Shown here: positions 12,167-22,176 of the stretch, one piece after another | How the letters are laid out: every line of letters starts with the position of its first letter | Numbering within the stretch: position 1 is the stretch's first letter | DNA from: Euptelea pleiosperma | Taxonomy: Eukaryota; Streptophyta; Magnoliopsida; Ranunculales; Eupteleaceae | DNA length: 64,000 nt | Direction: 5' to 3' | Assembly: GCA_035048495.1 (NCBI GenBank) | Contig: CM068551.1 | Location: forward strand, 20,648,248-20,712,247 | Program-made: the position numbers and the translations under genes | The notes under the pieces: generated by a model | Seen by the model: only the letters and a program-made list of their open reading frames with translations | Databases searched by the model: none | What the model was told of the DNA's origin: nothing

Positions 12167-12584
12167 CGCTTGAGCTGGTCACGAAGAAGAAGATCAATGA
12201 TCCAGAAACCCCAACTGTTAGACAAAACTCTAATCCGCCATTGTACGCTGTACCGGTCCAGGTTGAAAGAGATGAGAAGGAAATAAAGATAGAGAAGGAG
12301 ACTGAAATCTTTACACCGACTGAGAGTAAGGTTTCCAAAATCTCGTCCTCTTCCCTTCACTTGCGCCTTTGGTGTATAGTTAGGGATTACCCCTTTGACT
12401 AACATTTTATCGTAGTTTGACAAACGTTTTAACGTGACATGCATCATGCGCCTGTGAAAAGACCATAATATTGCTAATACAATGCTAACGACGTCTGATT
12501 CAAGTCTGTTTTAACTTAAGTCAACCACTTAAACTAGGTCAAGGGGATAATCTTGAAGTTTGAGAGTTAAGGGGTATTACTAAT

Positions 12585-12960
12585 GGCTCGGGCCCAAGGG
12601 ACCCCCATTTCTGACCCCCTTTTTTGACCCCCATCTTGGCGTACCCACATAGAAGATGAATCAATGGCTGATTTTTGGTGGGGATGATAACCTCACCATA
12701 TAGATCACCCCAACAAAAAATCAGCCCATTCTGAAATTTCTAACCCCATCAAATGTGGTTTTAAAGTTATACGGTAAAGATCGACGGTCCATAATTCTTC
12801 AGCTTCTAAACCAGTCTATGAATATCAGAATGATTTGAATTTTTGTGAGGATGATCTCCTCACCATAAAGATCATCCTCACCAAAAATCAGCCATTGATT
12901 CATCTTCTATGTAGGTACGCCAAGATGGGGTCAAAAAAGGGGGTCCCTTGAGCCCGACCC
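12585..12960. mobile_element. Mutator-like MITE with 9-bp target duplication
   Basis: A 376-bp element with long inverted arms: GGCTCGGGCCCAAGGGACC at the left, and at the right the inverse of GGGTCGGGCTCAAGGGACC. Both arms continue through CTTGGCGTACC and GATGAATCAATGG. A perfect 9-bp duplication, ATTACTAAT, flanks it (12576-12584, 12961-12969). Nine-base duplications point to the Mutator group. The arms end internally in CTGATTTTTGG, a word shared with the foldback core family. Confidence 0.75.
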
Positions 12961-13025
12961 ATTACTAATTACTTTCAAAATGTAGGGGTAGTACTAAAAC
13001 AACCTTTAGTTAGAGTAGAACTTTG

Positions 13026-13770
13026 TTAACTGGTTTTGTAAGCAAAGTTGCTGACCGACCAATATGAGAGCGTGGAACACTATTAGAGGACGCTAACCGT
13101 ATGGATGTTTGGCCAATCCCTAAATGGATCTATAACCGTGTGGTGATTTCTACCCATTGGATTGTTCGTGGGTTGATTTTTAACCGTGAAACTTGAGCAT
13201 TATTTGTGGTACAAAGATCCAAAGGTTTGAAATCACTAAATAAGGCTGATTTTTGGTATGTGGGTCACCTAGGGATAGGACAAACATCCATATGGTCAGC
13301 GATCTATAAGTATGTACCACATGACTCTTACTACAGGCATTTTTATTTTGACACCCAACTAATGAGTGCCAAGTTGATGATCGACCACATTATGAGCCGT
13401 GTTGCACAATCTTATAGATTTCTGACCGAATGGATTTTTGACCCAGCTCTAGATGGACCTATAGACCAAAACTCAGCCTGATTAATGATTTCTACGCATT
13501 GGATTGGAGCCATTTTCACGGGTTGATTTTTAACCGTGAAATTTGAGCATTATTTGTTGTACAAAGAAAATCACTAATCAGGCTAATTTTTGGTATGTAG
13601 GTCCACCAAGGGATAAGAAAGGCATCCATATGGTCAAGGATCTATAAGAATGTATCACAAAATGATTCATACTAAAGGTGCCCAATATTTTTTGACACCC
13701 AACTAATAAGTGGTCAGTTGATGATAGACCACATTATGAGCCACATGGCATAATCTTATAATCCCCCAAA
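13026..13770. mobile_element. Two diverged foldback MITEs in tandem
   Basis: The first copy (about 13026-13335) has GACGCTAACCGTATGGATGTTTGGCCAA at the left and CCATATGGTCAGCGATCT inverted at the right. The second (about 13361-13770) has GATGATCGACCACATTATGAGCC at its left end and GATGATAGACCACATTATGAGCC later in direct order, suggesting a fused or rearranged copy. Confidence 0.5.
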
Positions 13771-13777
13771 GAACAAA

Positions 13778-14002
13778 AGGGGCTGTTATAAGGGTATAAT
13801 GGACTGGGGACGTAACTGTTTTTTCTGTTATAACGGATTGTAATGCTCAGGCGCAAAAACGGAAAAATGGAAAAAATGGCCTTGAAATTCAAATTTTCAA
13901 AAAATTTTCCAGGCCGTTATAACAAACAAAAATAACGGCCCTTATTTTTAAGCGGTACATAACGTACCGAATCCATTATAGTAACCGTTTTTTAAACATT
14001 GA
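13778..14002. mobile_element. hAT-like GGTTTAAA-family MITE
   Basis: A short degraded member: AAAAGGGGCTGTTATAAGG, then GGACTGGGGACGTAAC at the left, and a block of CCGTTATAACAAAC and CCGTTTTTTAAACATTG at the right, in the order typical of the family. Confidence 0.5.
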
Positions 14003-14049
14003 CTAAAAATCTAACCCTCTTTCCCCTCCTACTTCCTATTCTTTGTCCA

Positions 14050-14275
14050 TATTTTATTTTTATTTTTGACACCGTGGGTATCTGGGGCCCGGGGGCCTCT
14101 TAAGCACCCGACTAGTCCCCGGGGCCGATAATCACCTCATCCACACGTGCCGGAGTGTATTGGGAGAGTTAACATGGAAACATAGGCGTTTTATTCCTCT
14201 TCTCTCATCCAATTCCTTATTATCCTACTCTTTCCAGGGGTGGCCCCAAGGAGAGTTGAACTGAGAACAACACCA
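14050..14275 (-). mobile_element. tRNA-derived SINE (Au-like) in the F-box 3 3' flank
   Basis: Read on the minus strand, a B-box-like GTTCAACTCTC is followed by CTTGGGGCCACCCCTGG, a body with CGGCACGTGTGGATGAGG, and a 3' end near AAAAATAAAAATAAAA. A related copy lies at 25786-25945. It interrupts sequence that is continuous in the flank of F-box copy 1 (6180-6240), so it inserted after the two copies separated. Confidence 0.55.
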
Positions 14276-14399
14276 GCCAAATCCAACAAACATAAATCAA
14301 AATGATGGAACTGAAAATATAGAGACAGATAATAATTAAAAGATGTGAAATAAGTGCTCGAGTTAATTAAACATCATAAAATCATCCTAAATGCATAAA

Positions 14400-15692
14400 T
14401 TAGTTTTGGTTGAGGGCTCTGCTCCAAGAGGGTCGACGAAGCTGGGTTGGCCATGGCGGGAGAACAAATGGAAAGACCATCCATGAAGTAAGAAAGTCAT
14501 AATCATCATGAGAGCATACCAGTCCCATCCTTCTTCTTTTGAAGTTGTAGGAAGAAATGCAACTTCCGCAATCCAAAAACACGACATTTCGATCCAGTGG
14601 GTGGAAAGCTAACGGCTTCCACTTATTAATTTCCGCCGTCGCAAAATCCGCACTCTTGTGCTCCAAGCACCAGTTGCCTCCGTCATAATCCTTGATTACC
14701 CACACAAGCAAAGAGCAAAACGTAACGCCCGGACGTTCTGCCAATTCGAGGAAACAGAGACGCCCTTCCGACACCCCAAGACATTTCTTAGAGCTCCGTA
14801 GATTTTTATCTCCCCTGAACCTAGGCAAGTCAATAAACCAGCACTGGTCGTCACTCTTACTGTTGTTGGGATCGAAGGCTAAAATTTTATTTTGTTTATC
14901 AAGCCAGTGCAGGATCCCATTATAGGCAACAGCATGATAGAAGGAAGGATGCAACTCGTCTATGTTTGGGCATGAGACCTTAGAATATATCCATTCACCA
15001 GTCTCAGAAGAGAAAGTCTCTACCTCGAGGAGGTGCGACGGATTACTACATTTTCTGATGCGAACCACCTTGTAGGATGTGGATGAGGAAGAGGAAACTT
15101 CACAGACGAAACCAATGTGGTGGACCAATATGTGGGACCGAGGAGGTTGAGGAAGTGTAACACATTGCTTGGTCAATGGATTGCAAACGTAGTAAACCAT
15201 CAGAAACTGCCTTGTTGTGCTGCATAAGACCAACCCATTGCTTGATGCAAGGATCTTGATTGGGTCTGATTCTGATTCTGGGTGTTGTTGTTGTTGTTGT
15301 GAGGAAGGGAGAAAACTAAGAGAAAACCCAACGTGTGACTTGAATGGGGACTGAACCTCCGGGTACGTTGCTGTGGAAGTTAAACCCAAACTCAGATGGC
15401 CCGAAGGAGAAAGCTCTCCTGGAATATAGTACTGACAAAAGAGGGTCCATTGCGGCGGCGTCGCAGAGCAAGTGTCGAGACAGCGGCGGACAAAACAATG
15501 GTCCGACAGCACAGCAAGCCAGGTTTTGGAGACACACTTGAACTTGAAGATGGATTTGATGGAAAGACGATGGAGGATCTCAACCAATACGTCGTCCGGG
15601 AAATACCGATCATAGTTATCAACAACGGGTTTACATCTCTTCACCATCTGGACTGTCGTAGGTATGAAGTCCCCGCTTCTCTTCACGGTCAA
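14400..15692 (-). CDS. F-box protein, only open copy of the tandem trio
   Basis: An intronless frame of 430 codons. Residues 28-70 form an F-box (RYFPDDVLVEILHRLSIKS, FKCVSKTWLAVLSD), the Skp1-binding part of an SCF ubiquitin ligase. The rest is an F-box-associated beta-propeller-like region for substrate binding (SSNGLVLC, YYVCNPLTKQC, ETGEWIYSKV, HAVAYNGILHWLD, CWFIDLPR, CLGVSEGRLCFLELA, FHPLDRNVVFL). A Gln run (QQQQQ) lies near residue 135. The two broken neighbours are homologous only from MMKRC onward with confidence, so the Met at residue 16 (15647, MVKRC) is a better start candidate than the first ATG. A role in protein turnover is known for the family; the substrate cannot be inferred. 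Sequence upstream (15955-16160) is duplicated at copy 1. Confidence 0.85.
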   Translation of the reverse strand: MTVKRSGDFIPTTVQMVKRCKPVVDNYDRYFPDDVLVEILHRLSIKSIFKFKCVSKTWLAVLSDHCFVRRCLDTCSATPPQWTLFCQYYIPGELSPSGHLSLGLTSTATYPEVQSPFKSHVGFSLSFLPSSQQQQQHPESESDPIKILASSNGLVLCSTTRQFLMVYYVCNPLTKQCVTLPQPPRSHILVHHIGFVCEVSSSSSTSYKVVRIRKCSNPSHLLEVETFSSETGEWIYSKVSCPNIDELHPSFYHAVAYNGILHWLDKQNKILAFDPNNSKSDDQCWFIDLPRFRGDKNLRSSKKCLGVSEGRLCFLELAERPGVTFCSLLVWVIKDYDGGNWCLEHKSADFATAEINKWKPLAFHPLDRNVVFLDCGSCISSYNFKRRRMGLVCSHDDYDFLTSWMVFPFVLPPWPTQLRRPSWSRALNQN

Positions 15693-15949
15693 GGACTTCG
15701 CTTGAGCTTGTCACGAAGAAGAAGATCAATGGTACGGTCCAGAAATCTTTGCTCTTAGGCAAAATCCTAATCCGTCAAAGCTACACCAGTACGGTTTGAA
15801 AGAGACGAGAAGGAGATAAAGATAGAGAAGGAGACTGAAATCTTAATACTTAACCAAATTTATAAAGAGTCAAGGTTTCCAAAATCTCCTTCCCCTCCTT
15901 TTGCGGCTTTGTTGTTACACTTCCAAAACTGCCACATAAAACACTTTGA

Positions 15950-16160
15950 TAGTTTAATGTTTGACCCAATCTTTAGTAGACCTATACACAAGTGTCAAGT
16001 TGATTGGTGATTCTTAGCCGTTAGATTTGAGATTCTAAAAAGTTCGAACTCAATGACTAAAAAACACCAATGAAAAACCATTACTCACCGATCACGCTAA
16101 CCATTCAGATCGATTTTTTTTTTTTTTTTTTGTGTGGGTCCATTAAAGGGTAGTTCAAAT
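15950..16160. repeat. Foldback MITE variant in the F-box 3 5' flank
   Basis: Related to 7980-8300: TTTGACCCAATCTTTAGTAGACC, GTGATTCTTAGCCGTTAGA, and the TGTGTGGGTCCATTAAAGGG arm. It is truncated at the right by the MITE starting at 16161. Confidence 0.45.
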
Positions 16161-16555
16161 CAAGGTTTAAAGGAGGCCGTTTTAACGGTATTGCGGACTG
16201 AGGCGTTTCTGTTAAAACCGTTAGAACGGATTGTAACGGCCAGGGGCAAAAATAGAAAAAAACGGAAGACATGGCCCTGAAATTAAAATTTTGAAATTTG
16301 AAATTGAAAATTTTCAAAAACAAATAAAAAATTGAATTTAACGGAAAAATAACAGATTTTAGCGGAATTTAACAGCCTATTTTTCACTAAATTTTCCAGA
16401 ATTTAACAGCTGTTAAAACAATTTTAAAGGCCCTTAAAACGAAAAAACAGCCATTTTTTTTCTAAGTATAAAAACGGTTTTTAACATAATGGGCTTGGGA
16501 CGTTACCGTTTAACGGCCGTTAAAACCATTTAAACGGCATTTTTTTTAAACCGTG
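16161..16555. mobile_element. hAT-like GGTTTAAA MITE, first of a tandem pair
   Basis: It starts CAAGGTTTAAAGGAGGCCG and ends TTTTTTTAAACCGTG. Flanking 8-mers GTTCAAAT (16153-16160) and GTTCAGAC (16556-16563) agree at 6 of 8 bases, consistent with a decayed 8-bp duplication. Confidence 0.6.
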
Positions 16556-16563
16556 GTTCAGAC

Positions 16564-16900
16564 CAGGTTTTAAAAGGAGCTGTTATAACTGTATAACGGC
16601 CTGGGAGGGTTACCGTTTTTCCGTTATAACGAATTGTAATGCTCAGGGGCGAAACAGAAAATAATGGAAAAAAATGGTGCTGACAGATTTTCAAAAAAGG
16701 GAAAAAAAACAAAAAAAAAAAAAGGAAAATGGGAAATTACGGTAATAACTGCCCTTTTTTTCACAAAAATTTCCAGAAATAGTTATAATGGAAAAATAAC
16801 GGCCGTCATTTTTTCAGCGTTTTAACGGTTCATGGCGTAACAGGGGAGGTCCAAATCTGTTATAACGCCCGTAAAATAACGGCCGATTTTTAAAACCATG
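16564..16900. mobile_element. hAT-like GGTTTAAA MITE, second of a tandem pair
   Basis: It starts CAGGTTTTAAAAGGAGC and ends TTTTTAAAACCATG. Flanks are GTTCAGAC (16556-16563) and GTTAAAAC (16901-16908), 6 of 8 identical. It shares its left target copy with the right target copy of the preceding element. Confidence 0.6.
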
Positions 16901-16908
16901 GTTAAAAC

Positions 16909-19126
16909 TTAAAACATTCTTGGGGTCAATGGGCCCAAGGGGTGTTCGACCAGATAGTTTTTGGCCCCACATGGAGTATACAGCGGACATTTTCAAAAAC
17001 AGAGAAGAAAGAAAAATCTCCTCTGTTCTCATTCCAAATGGTGATTTCACGACTTTCAACGTTCCCTTGATGAGAAGTTTCTTATCCCTTTCTTTGACAT
17101 TATCAGATCGATCTATATGTTATTTTGAATTTAACTAAACGTTCATGAGATTAGTGGTTGATTAAGAAGTGCGTTTCATTACATATTCAAAAAGGTTAAA
17201 AACTAAGATTAATTGTATCACAAACATCTCCACACTGATTCAACTGTAAATTTCAGTATCAAGTACACAATCTACATAAAATTGTAAACGATTTGCAGTG
17301 ATCTGGTTCGAAACTTCTAATGGGTAAAACGATCCTGATAAAAACAGTTTGATCTTTTCTCATTTTCTTGTTCAAGAAGACGAAGTAGAGGAAGAGAAGG
17401 AGCAGGAAAACTAATTTCAAATGAGAGAGGTTTTCCCTTTTTTTTTTTGTTTCATTTCATCCATTCGATAAGAGAACAGAAGAGATTTTTCTTCTTCTTA
17501 GAGACGAAAGTCAGTAAACGACATGTGGCCATGACCGTATGGATGTTTGGCCCAACCCTAGGTGGACCCACAGATACACCATGGTCGAGCAGAACTTTGC
17601 TTACGGATGTTGATGGTATGAACCAGCATCTCTTTTTTGCATTTTTGGTTCCCTCTACGCTGGTAGCCCTTCCCTTGACGCCGGTGAGGCATGCGTCTGC
17701 GCTCTGACGATGCACGCTATATAGATCATTCAAATGCAGGATTTACAGGGTAAATTCTCAAGGCCACTCAACTCAGTCAGCACCGCCGCCCGCTGCAACA
17801 ACCTTATCTACGAGGACTGTATCGGCGCAACAATAACAAAAAAGAAAAAAAAATCTATAATTAGAGAATCAGATTTGTAATTCCCCTGCCAATGGAGTAC
17901 GTACGAGATACACGAAGTCATTGTTTTCGTTGTCCAGGGGCTCGTTTTACTTTAATTATTATGATTTTTTTCACTTTGGAGTGGGAGCCTGGTTTTGATC
18001 AGTCTGTACTACGAAGCTTTAAGTGGTAATGGCGTATTAAATGTGTGGTTGGGTGCTATTTTGAAAGATTTCGTCGTAAAATGGTAAAATCGCTATTAGC
18101 AATTTAGCAGTTGAAGTACACTCCCATCAACCGGGACTAAGATGTGTTTGCATTGCTAAATTCTCTTAGGGCGTGTTTGCATTGCACAGAAAATTTTGCT
18201 GAGAAAATTCATCTGGGAAATGCCTTGAATGGCTGCTTGATTGCAACTAAGAACACATATTTCAGTCATGTGAGAAATAAAGGTGTGTTTTCAGCTGGAA
18301 ATGAATTCTCACCTATCTTGATGGGAAATGAATTCCATGCTCAGTAGGGAAAATTATCCAGATTTAAATAGCTTAGTAGGGAAAATTACGCAGATTTAAA
18401 ATGGTTATCTAACAATGGACAGTTGTGTTTTCCTAAAGAAAATACAATTTTCCCACTTGGCAATCAAATACGACCTTAAATAATTTCTTCTACTGCAATA
18501 ATTTCCAAAGTGAATGCTTTCCACTCAAGATTGTGTTTTGGACTTCTATGTGGCAAACCAATTGAGTGGGCAAAACATTCATGGGTAAGAGGGCCTATAA
18601 GTGTGTGCCAAGTAATAGTTTATGATCAGATACACCTTAAATGTTCGGCTGGGTGTAACCGAACCGTGTTCATACTTTCGACGCCATCAGATCGATCATG
18701 GCATTCAAAAGATAAAAATTAAATACAGTTTGTTCGGTTGGAGCCAACCCAACCAACATATTCATTCATGTTCAGTTGGATATCCAACTGAACACATTCA
18801 TTGGTGTACGGTTTGATCAAACCAAATAGAACAGAAATGTTCGGCTGGATCCAACCGACATTTGAAATCAATTTTTTCAGAAACAATCCATTCGTCCTCA
18901 TCCAATGCCTGTTACTGACGAAAACAAAATGTATCACCAAAAAAGACACTATAGATTAGATTTCAAAGCTTAGGAATACAATAAAGAGGTTGTCAATAGT
19001 CAACCAACTACATGAAACTTGAACATGCAACAAAAATTGGAAAGAGGAGAAAGGTCTCGGAGAGAAACTCAAAGATAATCTCAAGTCTCAACAGCCAAGG
19101 CGATCGGTGACAATGGACGAGGCGAA
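16909..19126. other. Intergenic, no gene recognised
   Basis: There are foldback-core fragments at about 16915-16985 and 17527-17620 (GACCGTATGGATGTTTGGCCC, then GAGCAGAACTTTGCTTACG). The stretch 18140-18480 repeats GCGTGTTTGCATTGC and TAGTAGGGAAAATTA. The stretch 18640-18860 repeats TTCGGCTGGA/TTCGGTTGGA and ATCCAACTGAAC. No exon, RNA gene or terminal repeat pair was resolved. Confidence 0.4.
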
Positions 19127-19510
19127 TGTTAAGACCCAAACCAATACACCAAAAGCACCTAGGTGATAGAGGTGTGGAAAGTTTAAGTCTTAACCTCTAG
19201 GATCATAACATTTCACCATGCTTCGAGGGCCAACGTCCACGGTAGCCCACTCTAAGGCGGCTTTCACTCCGGTACCCCTATTTTCTCACTTTTTGTGAGC
19301 GAGCCCTTGGCATTTTTTCCGGTACCCCTATTTTCTATTTGTTGAGCGAGCCCCTAGGTAGCCCTTTCCTCAGGTCACCCCTCCTATGACTTGAACCCAT
19401 GACATGGGGTTGGCTCTAATATCAAATGTTAAGACCCAAACCAATACACCAAAAGCACCTAGGTGATAGGGGTGTGGAAAGTTTAAGTCTTAACCTCTAG
19501 GATCGTAACA
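19127..19510 (-). mobile_element. TRIM (miniature LTR retrotransposon)
   Basis: Two 84-bp direct repeats, 19127-19210 and 19427-19510, run TGTTAAGACCC to TAACA and are nearly identical. Next to the right repeat, on the minus strand, lies TTTGATATTAGAGCC, close to the initiator-Met tRNA primer site TGGTATCAGAGCC. Next to the left repeat, on the minus strand, is a purine-rich AGCATGGTGAAA. Flanks GCGAA and ACGAA agree at 4 of 5 bases. The total of 384 bp with no coding capacity fits a TRIM in minus orientation. Confidence 0.8.
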
Positions 19511-19911
19511 ACGAATGGCTGGGGCGTCCGATGACAATGGGGTTTCATTGGAGATGGAAAACGTTGGAGAGGAGGACAAGGAAAGGGGGTTTGAAGTAGG
19601 GGTGCTTTGAATTACCTTGCATTTTTTGTTGGGGTGATCTAATACGTGGTCTTTTTATAGAAATTGGGGTGCAAATAAAATTTCTAGTTTAAGATTTAGA
19701 AACCTCTACCGGTGCCCACCTCTTTAATTTGAGCACACACATTTTAGAATTTTTTTTTTACAAAAAAGCCCTCACCCCCAGTTTGGGCACCCACCTCACC
19801 CCATCCCTTCTCCTTCGTCTTCTTCTCTCTCTCTCTCTCTTGGCCTTAGCTCCACGACTGGGTTGGCCGTGGGTTATATAGTCCCCATAGTAGTTCAGCA
19901 CCGTGGGCTAA

Positions 19912-19917
<6 letters not shown>

Positions 19918-19995
<78 letters not shown>
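19918..19995. repeat. (GA)n microsatellite
   Basis: An uninterrupted run of GA dinucleotides, about 76 bp. A CT tract lies at 19826-19840, on the far side of a short hairpin relic (CCTTAGCTCCACGAC ... GTGGGCTAAGG) related to the foldback at 20246-20375. Confidence 0.95.
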
Positions 19996-20000
<5 letters not shown>

Positions 20001-20245
20001 TATTTGGTACGTGAGAAAAGTATTCCAATGGCGAATATTTAGCCAGATGAAAATTATCTTTACTAAATATTTTTACATATCAATATTGAACAACGTTTGG
20101 TACGTGTACTAGTTAGATTACTTCATATTCATTCATTCAATTTGAGTGGGTCCCACATATTAAAGCAAGTCAAATATGAGTTAGGTGAGTGTGGGACCCA
20201 CATATATTAGGTCACAAGATCCAAAAGTTCGTTTCTCTCTCTCTT

Positions 20246-20375
20246 AGGCCCCACGATAGTTAGTGCCGTGGGGACTGTGTAGCTCACGGCCAGCCTAGTC
20301 GTGGCTTCTACAGTTGACATGGTTGGGCTGGCTGTGGGCTACACAATCCCCATAGCACTAACTATCGTGGGGCCT
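20246..20375. repeat. Long hairpin (foldback) of 50-bp arms
   Basis: Left arm 20246-20295 starts AGGCCCCACGATAGTTAGTG. Right arm 20326-20375 ends CACTAACTATCGTGGGGCCT. By eye the arms differ at about five positions and are joined by a 30-bp loop. CT-rich and GA-rich sequences flank the two sides. It may be a small foldback transposon or a young inverted-repeat small-RNA source. Confidence 0.8.
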
Positions 20376-20622
20376 GAAAGAGAGATGTGGAGAGGGAGAG
20401 AGTGGTGGAGAGGAAGAGAGGTGGAGAGGGAGGGACGAAGAGAGGGGTGCTTGGGTTTTTTTTGGGGGTCTAAGGGCATTTTCGGCCAAAAAGCATCCAA
20501 ATGGGGTGTTTATGAAATTTGTAGATTGCAAATAGAATTTCCCTTTATCTTTATGACCTAATCTTCCAAAAAATCTCCCTTTAGACTGAAACGCATTTTT
20601 CAATAATGTCCCAAACCGTCCA

Positions 20623-22176
20623 CTAGACCTGAGTTATAAAAATTAAAAAGTACTTTACAAGATTTAACAATACGAAAAGACCGCAAAATTGTAAAATGCC
20701 TAAAGTACCCTTAAATTTACCGTAATGCCCATTAATATCGAGATCTCCAAGTAGCTCCCGCTGATCACCTACAGGTAGCTCCGGCTGGTCACCTCCAAGT
20801 AGCTCCGGCTGATCACCTCCAGGTAGCTCCGGCTGATCACCTCCAAGTAGCTCCGGCTGATAACCTGCAGGTAGCTCCGGCTGATCGCAAAAAAAGAAAC
20901 CTTTTTGTGGTTGTTGGCTTTTTAAATATCCGTAACTCAATTCTGTTGAGTTGGAGACCATTTTTTGCATATCTTCAATGTCAATTGGGATTGAAATTGG
21001 GATAAAACTTAGTTGTTGAAGAACATCACACCACACACCTTGGGGTTTACCTGGCAACATCCTTCCAAGTGTAACAAGTGCTTCGGGCAAACCCCTACAT
21101 TTTTTAACAATGTCCCGAGCCACTTCATGTAAATCAGGAGAGTCTACAACATCACCTGCTTTCTCTCGGAACAGATTCCATGAATCTTGTTCCGATAAAG
21201 TTTCAACTTCAATCTTTGCTTGGGTTTCCATTGCTCCACATACATCTACCCATCTTGTTGTGAGTACCACTTTGCAACCCTTATGATTGTTTCCATAAGG
21301 GATTCCCACTTCATCTAGTTTCACTCTCGTCCATAGATCTTCTAAGATTACGAGGACCCTCTCTCTTTTCAATCTACTGGATAACCGTTCTGCTCTTGCT
21401 AGTTCACCCTCCTCTGTAAGTGTGAGACCCAACTGCTCTGAAATGTCACGTTGGATCTCTTTTATTTCAGAGTAGGCCGTCACGTTTACTATCGTAACCT
21501 CGTCAAAAAGATTATTCTTTTTCATTTGCTTGCCTACTTCTTTCATCAAGGTTCTCTTGCCTACACCTCTCATCCCGTAAACCCCGACAATGTTTTTTTT
21601 CTCATCCTTCAATGCGTCTATTACTTGCTCCATAGCCGTTTTTGTGGATTCAAAAGGCTGGAAATCTGGAGTGGGTAAGTCTTCAATACCTGCATGAAGT
21701 CGACCGTTTGATACACCATTATTCATGATTTCACCACCTTCCTTCAAGAGCTCAACAACCTCGGCAATAGTTTTTTCTGCTTCTTTACATTCACGATAAC
21801 GGGCGCAATACCCTACTTTGAAACACCCTTGTCTTGCCTCATTTCCAACACTGTCCGCACTTTTTAGCCACTCTTTTACTTCTGTTTTAATAACTACTCT
21901 CGTCTGAGCTTTTCGGACTAATTCCTTCACCTCCTTTTCAAAGTCGTCCACCCTACCTATCCAGTTTAGTACTTCTTTTTTGATTGATTGTTCATCCCTC
22001 CCAGCTGTATTCACCAATTGTCCTACATCATCTCTCCTCGAACTCAATTTTACCCCTTTATCTCCAAGCTCAACGATATTTCTCTCGTAATGAACAAAAT
22101 AACCGATCTGACGCGCAAGACAATCAATTGCAAACTTGCTAATATATTCCATAACAGGAGCACAGAAGACTTCCAT
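20623..22176 (-). CDS. CC-NBS resistance-like protein, truncated, probably non-functional
   Basis: The frame is open from an ATG at 22236, but the start at 22176 (MEVFCAPVMEYISKF) matches the usual beginning of RPS2-type coiled-coil NBS proteins. In the 537-residue numbering from 22236: coiled-coil-like N-terminus to about residue 170; P-loop 221-230 reads GMRGVGKRTL, where the family has GMGGVGKTTL, so the Mg-binding Thr is Arg; kinase 2 reads VLVILEDLW (usual DD is ED); RNBS-B is KVVLTTR; the GLPL motif reads GLPEAL. After ELSYGYLKS, where RNBS-D and the LRR should follow, residues 451-499 are six tandem units of QPELxGGD (24 bp each), then a short hydrophobic tail. No LRR was found downstream. 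It may be a decaying gene or a truncated regulatory NBS protein. Confidence 0.75.
   Translation of the reverse strand: MEVFCAPVMEYISKFAIDCLARQIGYFVHYERNIVELGDKGVKLSSRRDDVGQLVNTAGRDEQSIKKEVLNWIGRVDDFEKEVKELVRKAQTRVVIKTEVKEWLKSADSVGNEARQGCFKVGYCARYRECKEAEKTIAEVVELLKEGGEIMNNGVSNGRLHAGIEDLPTPDFQPFESTKTAMEQVIDALKDEKKNIVGVYGMRGVGKRTLMKEVGKQMKKNNLFDEVTIVNVTAYSEIKEIQRDISEQLGLTLTEEGELARAERLSSRLKRERVLVILEDLWTRVKLDEVGIPYGNNHKGCKVVLTTRWVDVCGAMETQAKIEVETLSEQDSWNLFREKAGDVVDSPDLHEVARDIVKKCRGLPEALVTLGRMLPGKPQGVWCDVLQQLSFIPISIPIDIEDMQKMVSNSTELSYGYLKSQQPQKGFFFCDQPELPAGYQPELLGGDQPELPGGDQPELLGGDQPELPVGDQRELLGDLDINGHYGKFKGTLGILQFCGLFVLLNLVKYFLIFITQV
20740..20886 (-). repeat. 24-bp tandem repeat inside the NBS frame
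   Basis: Six units, alternating as CTGATCACCTCCAGGTAGCT and CTGATCACCTCCAAGTAGCT variants, keep the frame and encode QPEL(L/P)(G/A/V)GD-like octapeptides. They replace the region where the RNBS-D motif is expected. Confidence 0.9.

Noticed and set aside
19846..20028. Open frame rich in Ser-Leu
   Set aside because: It is the translation of the GA microsatellite.
20740..20886. Regular 24-bp repeat considered as a CRISPR array
   Set aside because: The units are contiguous with no unique spacers, keep a reading frame, and the genome is a plant.
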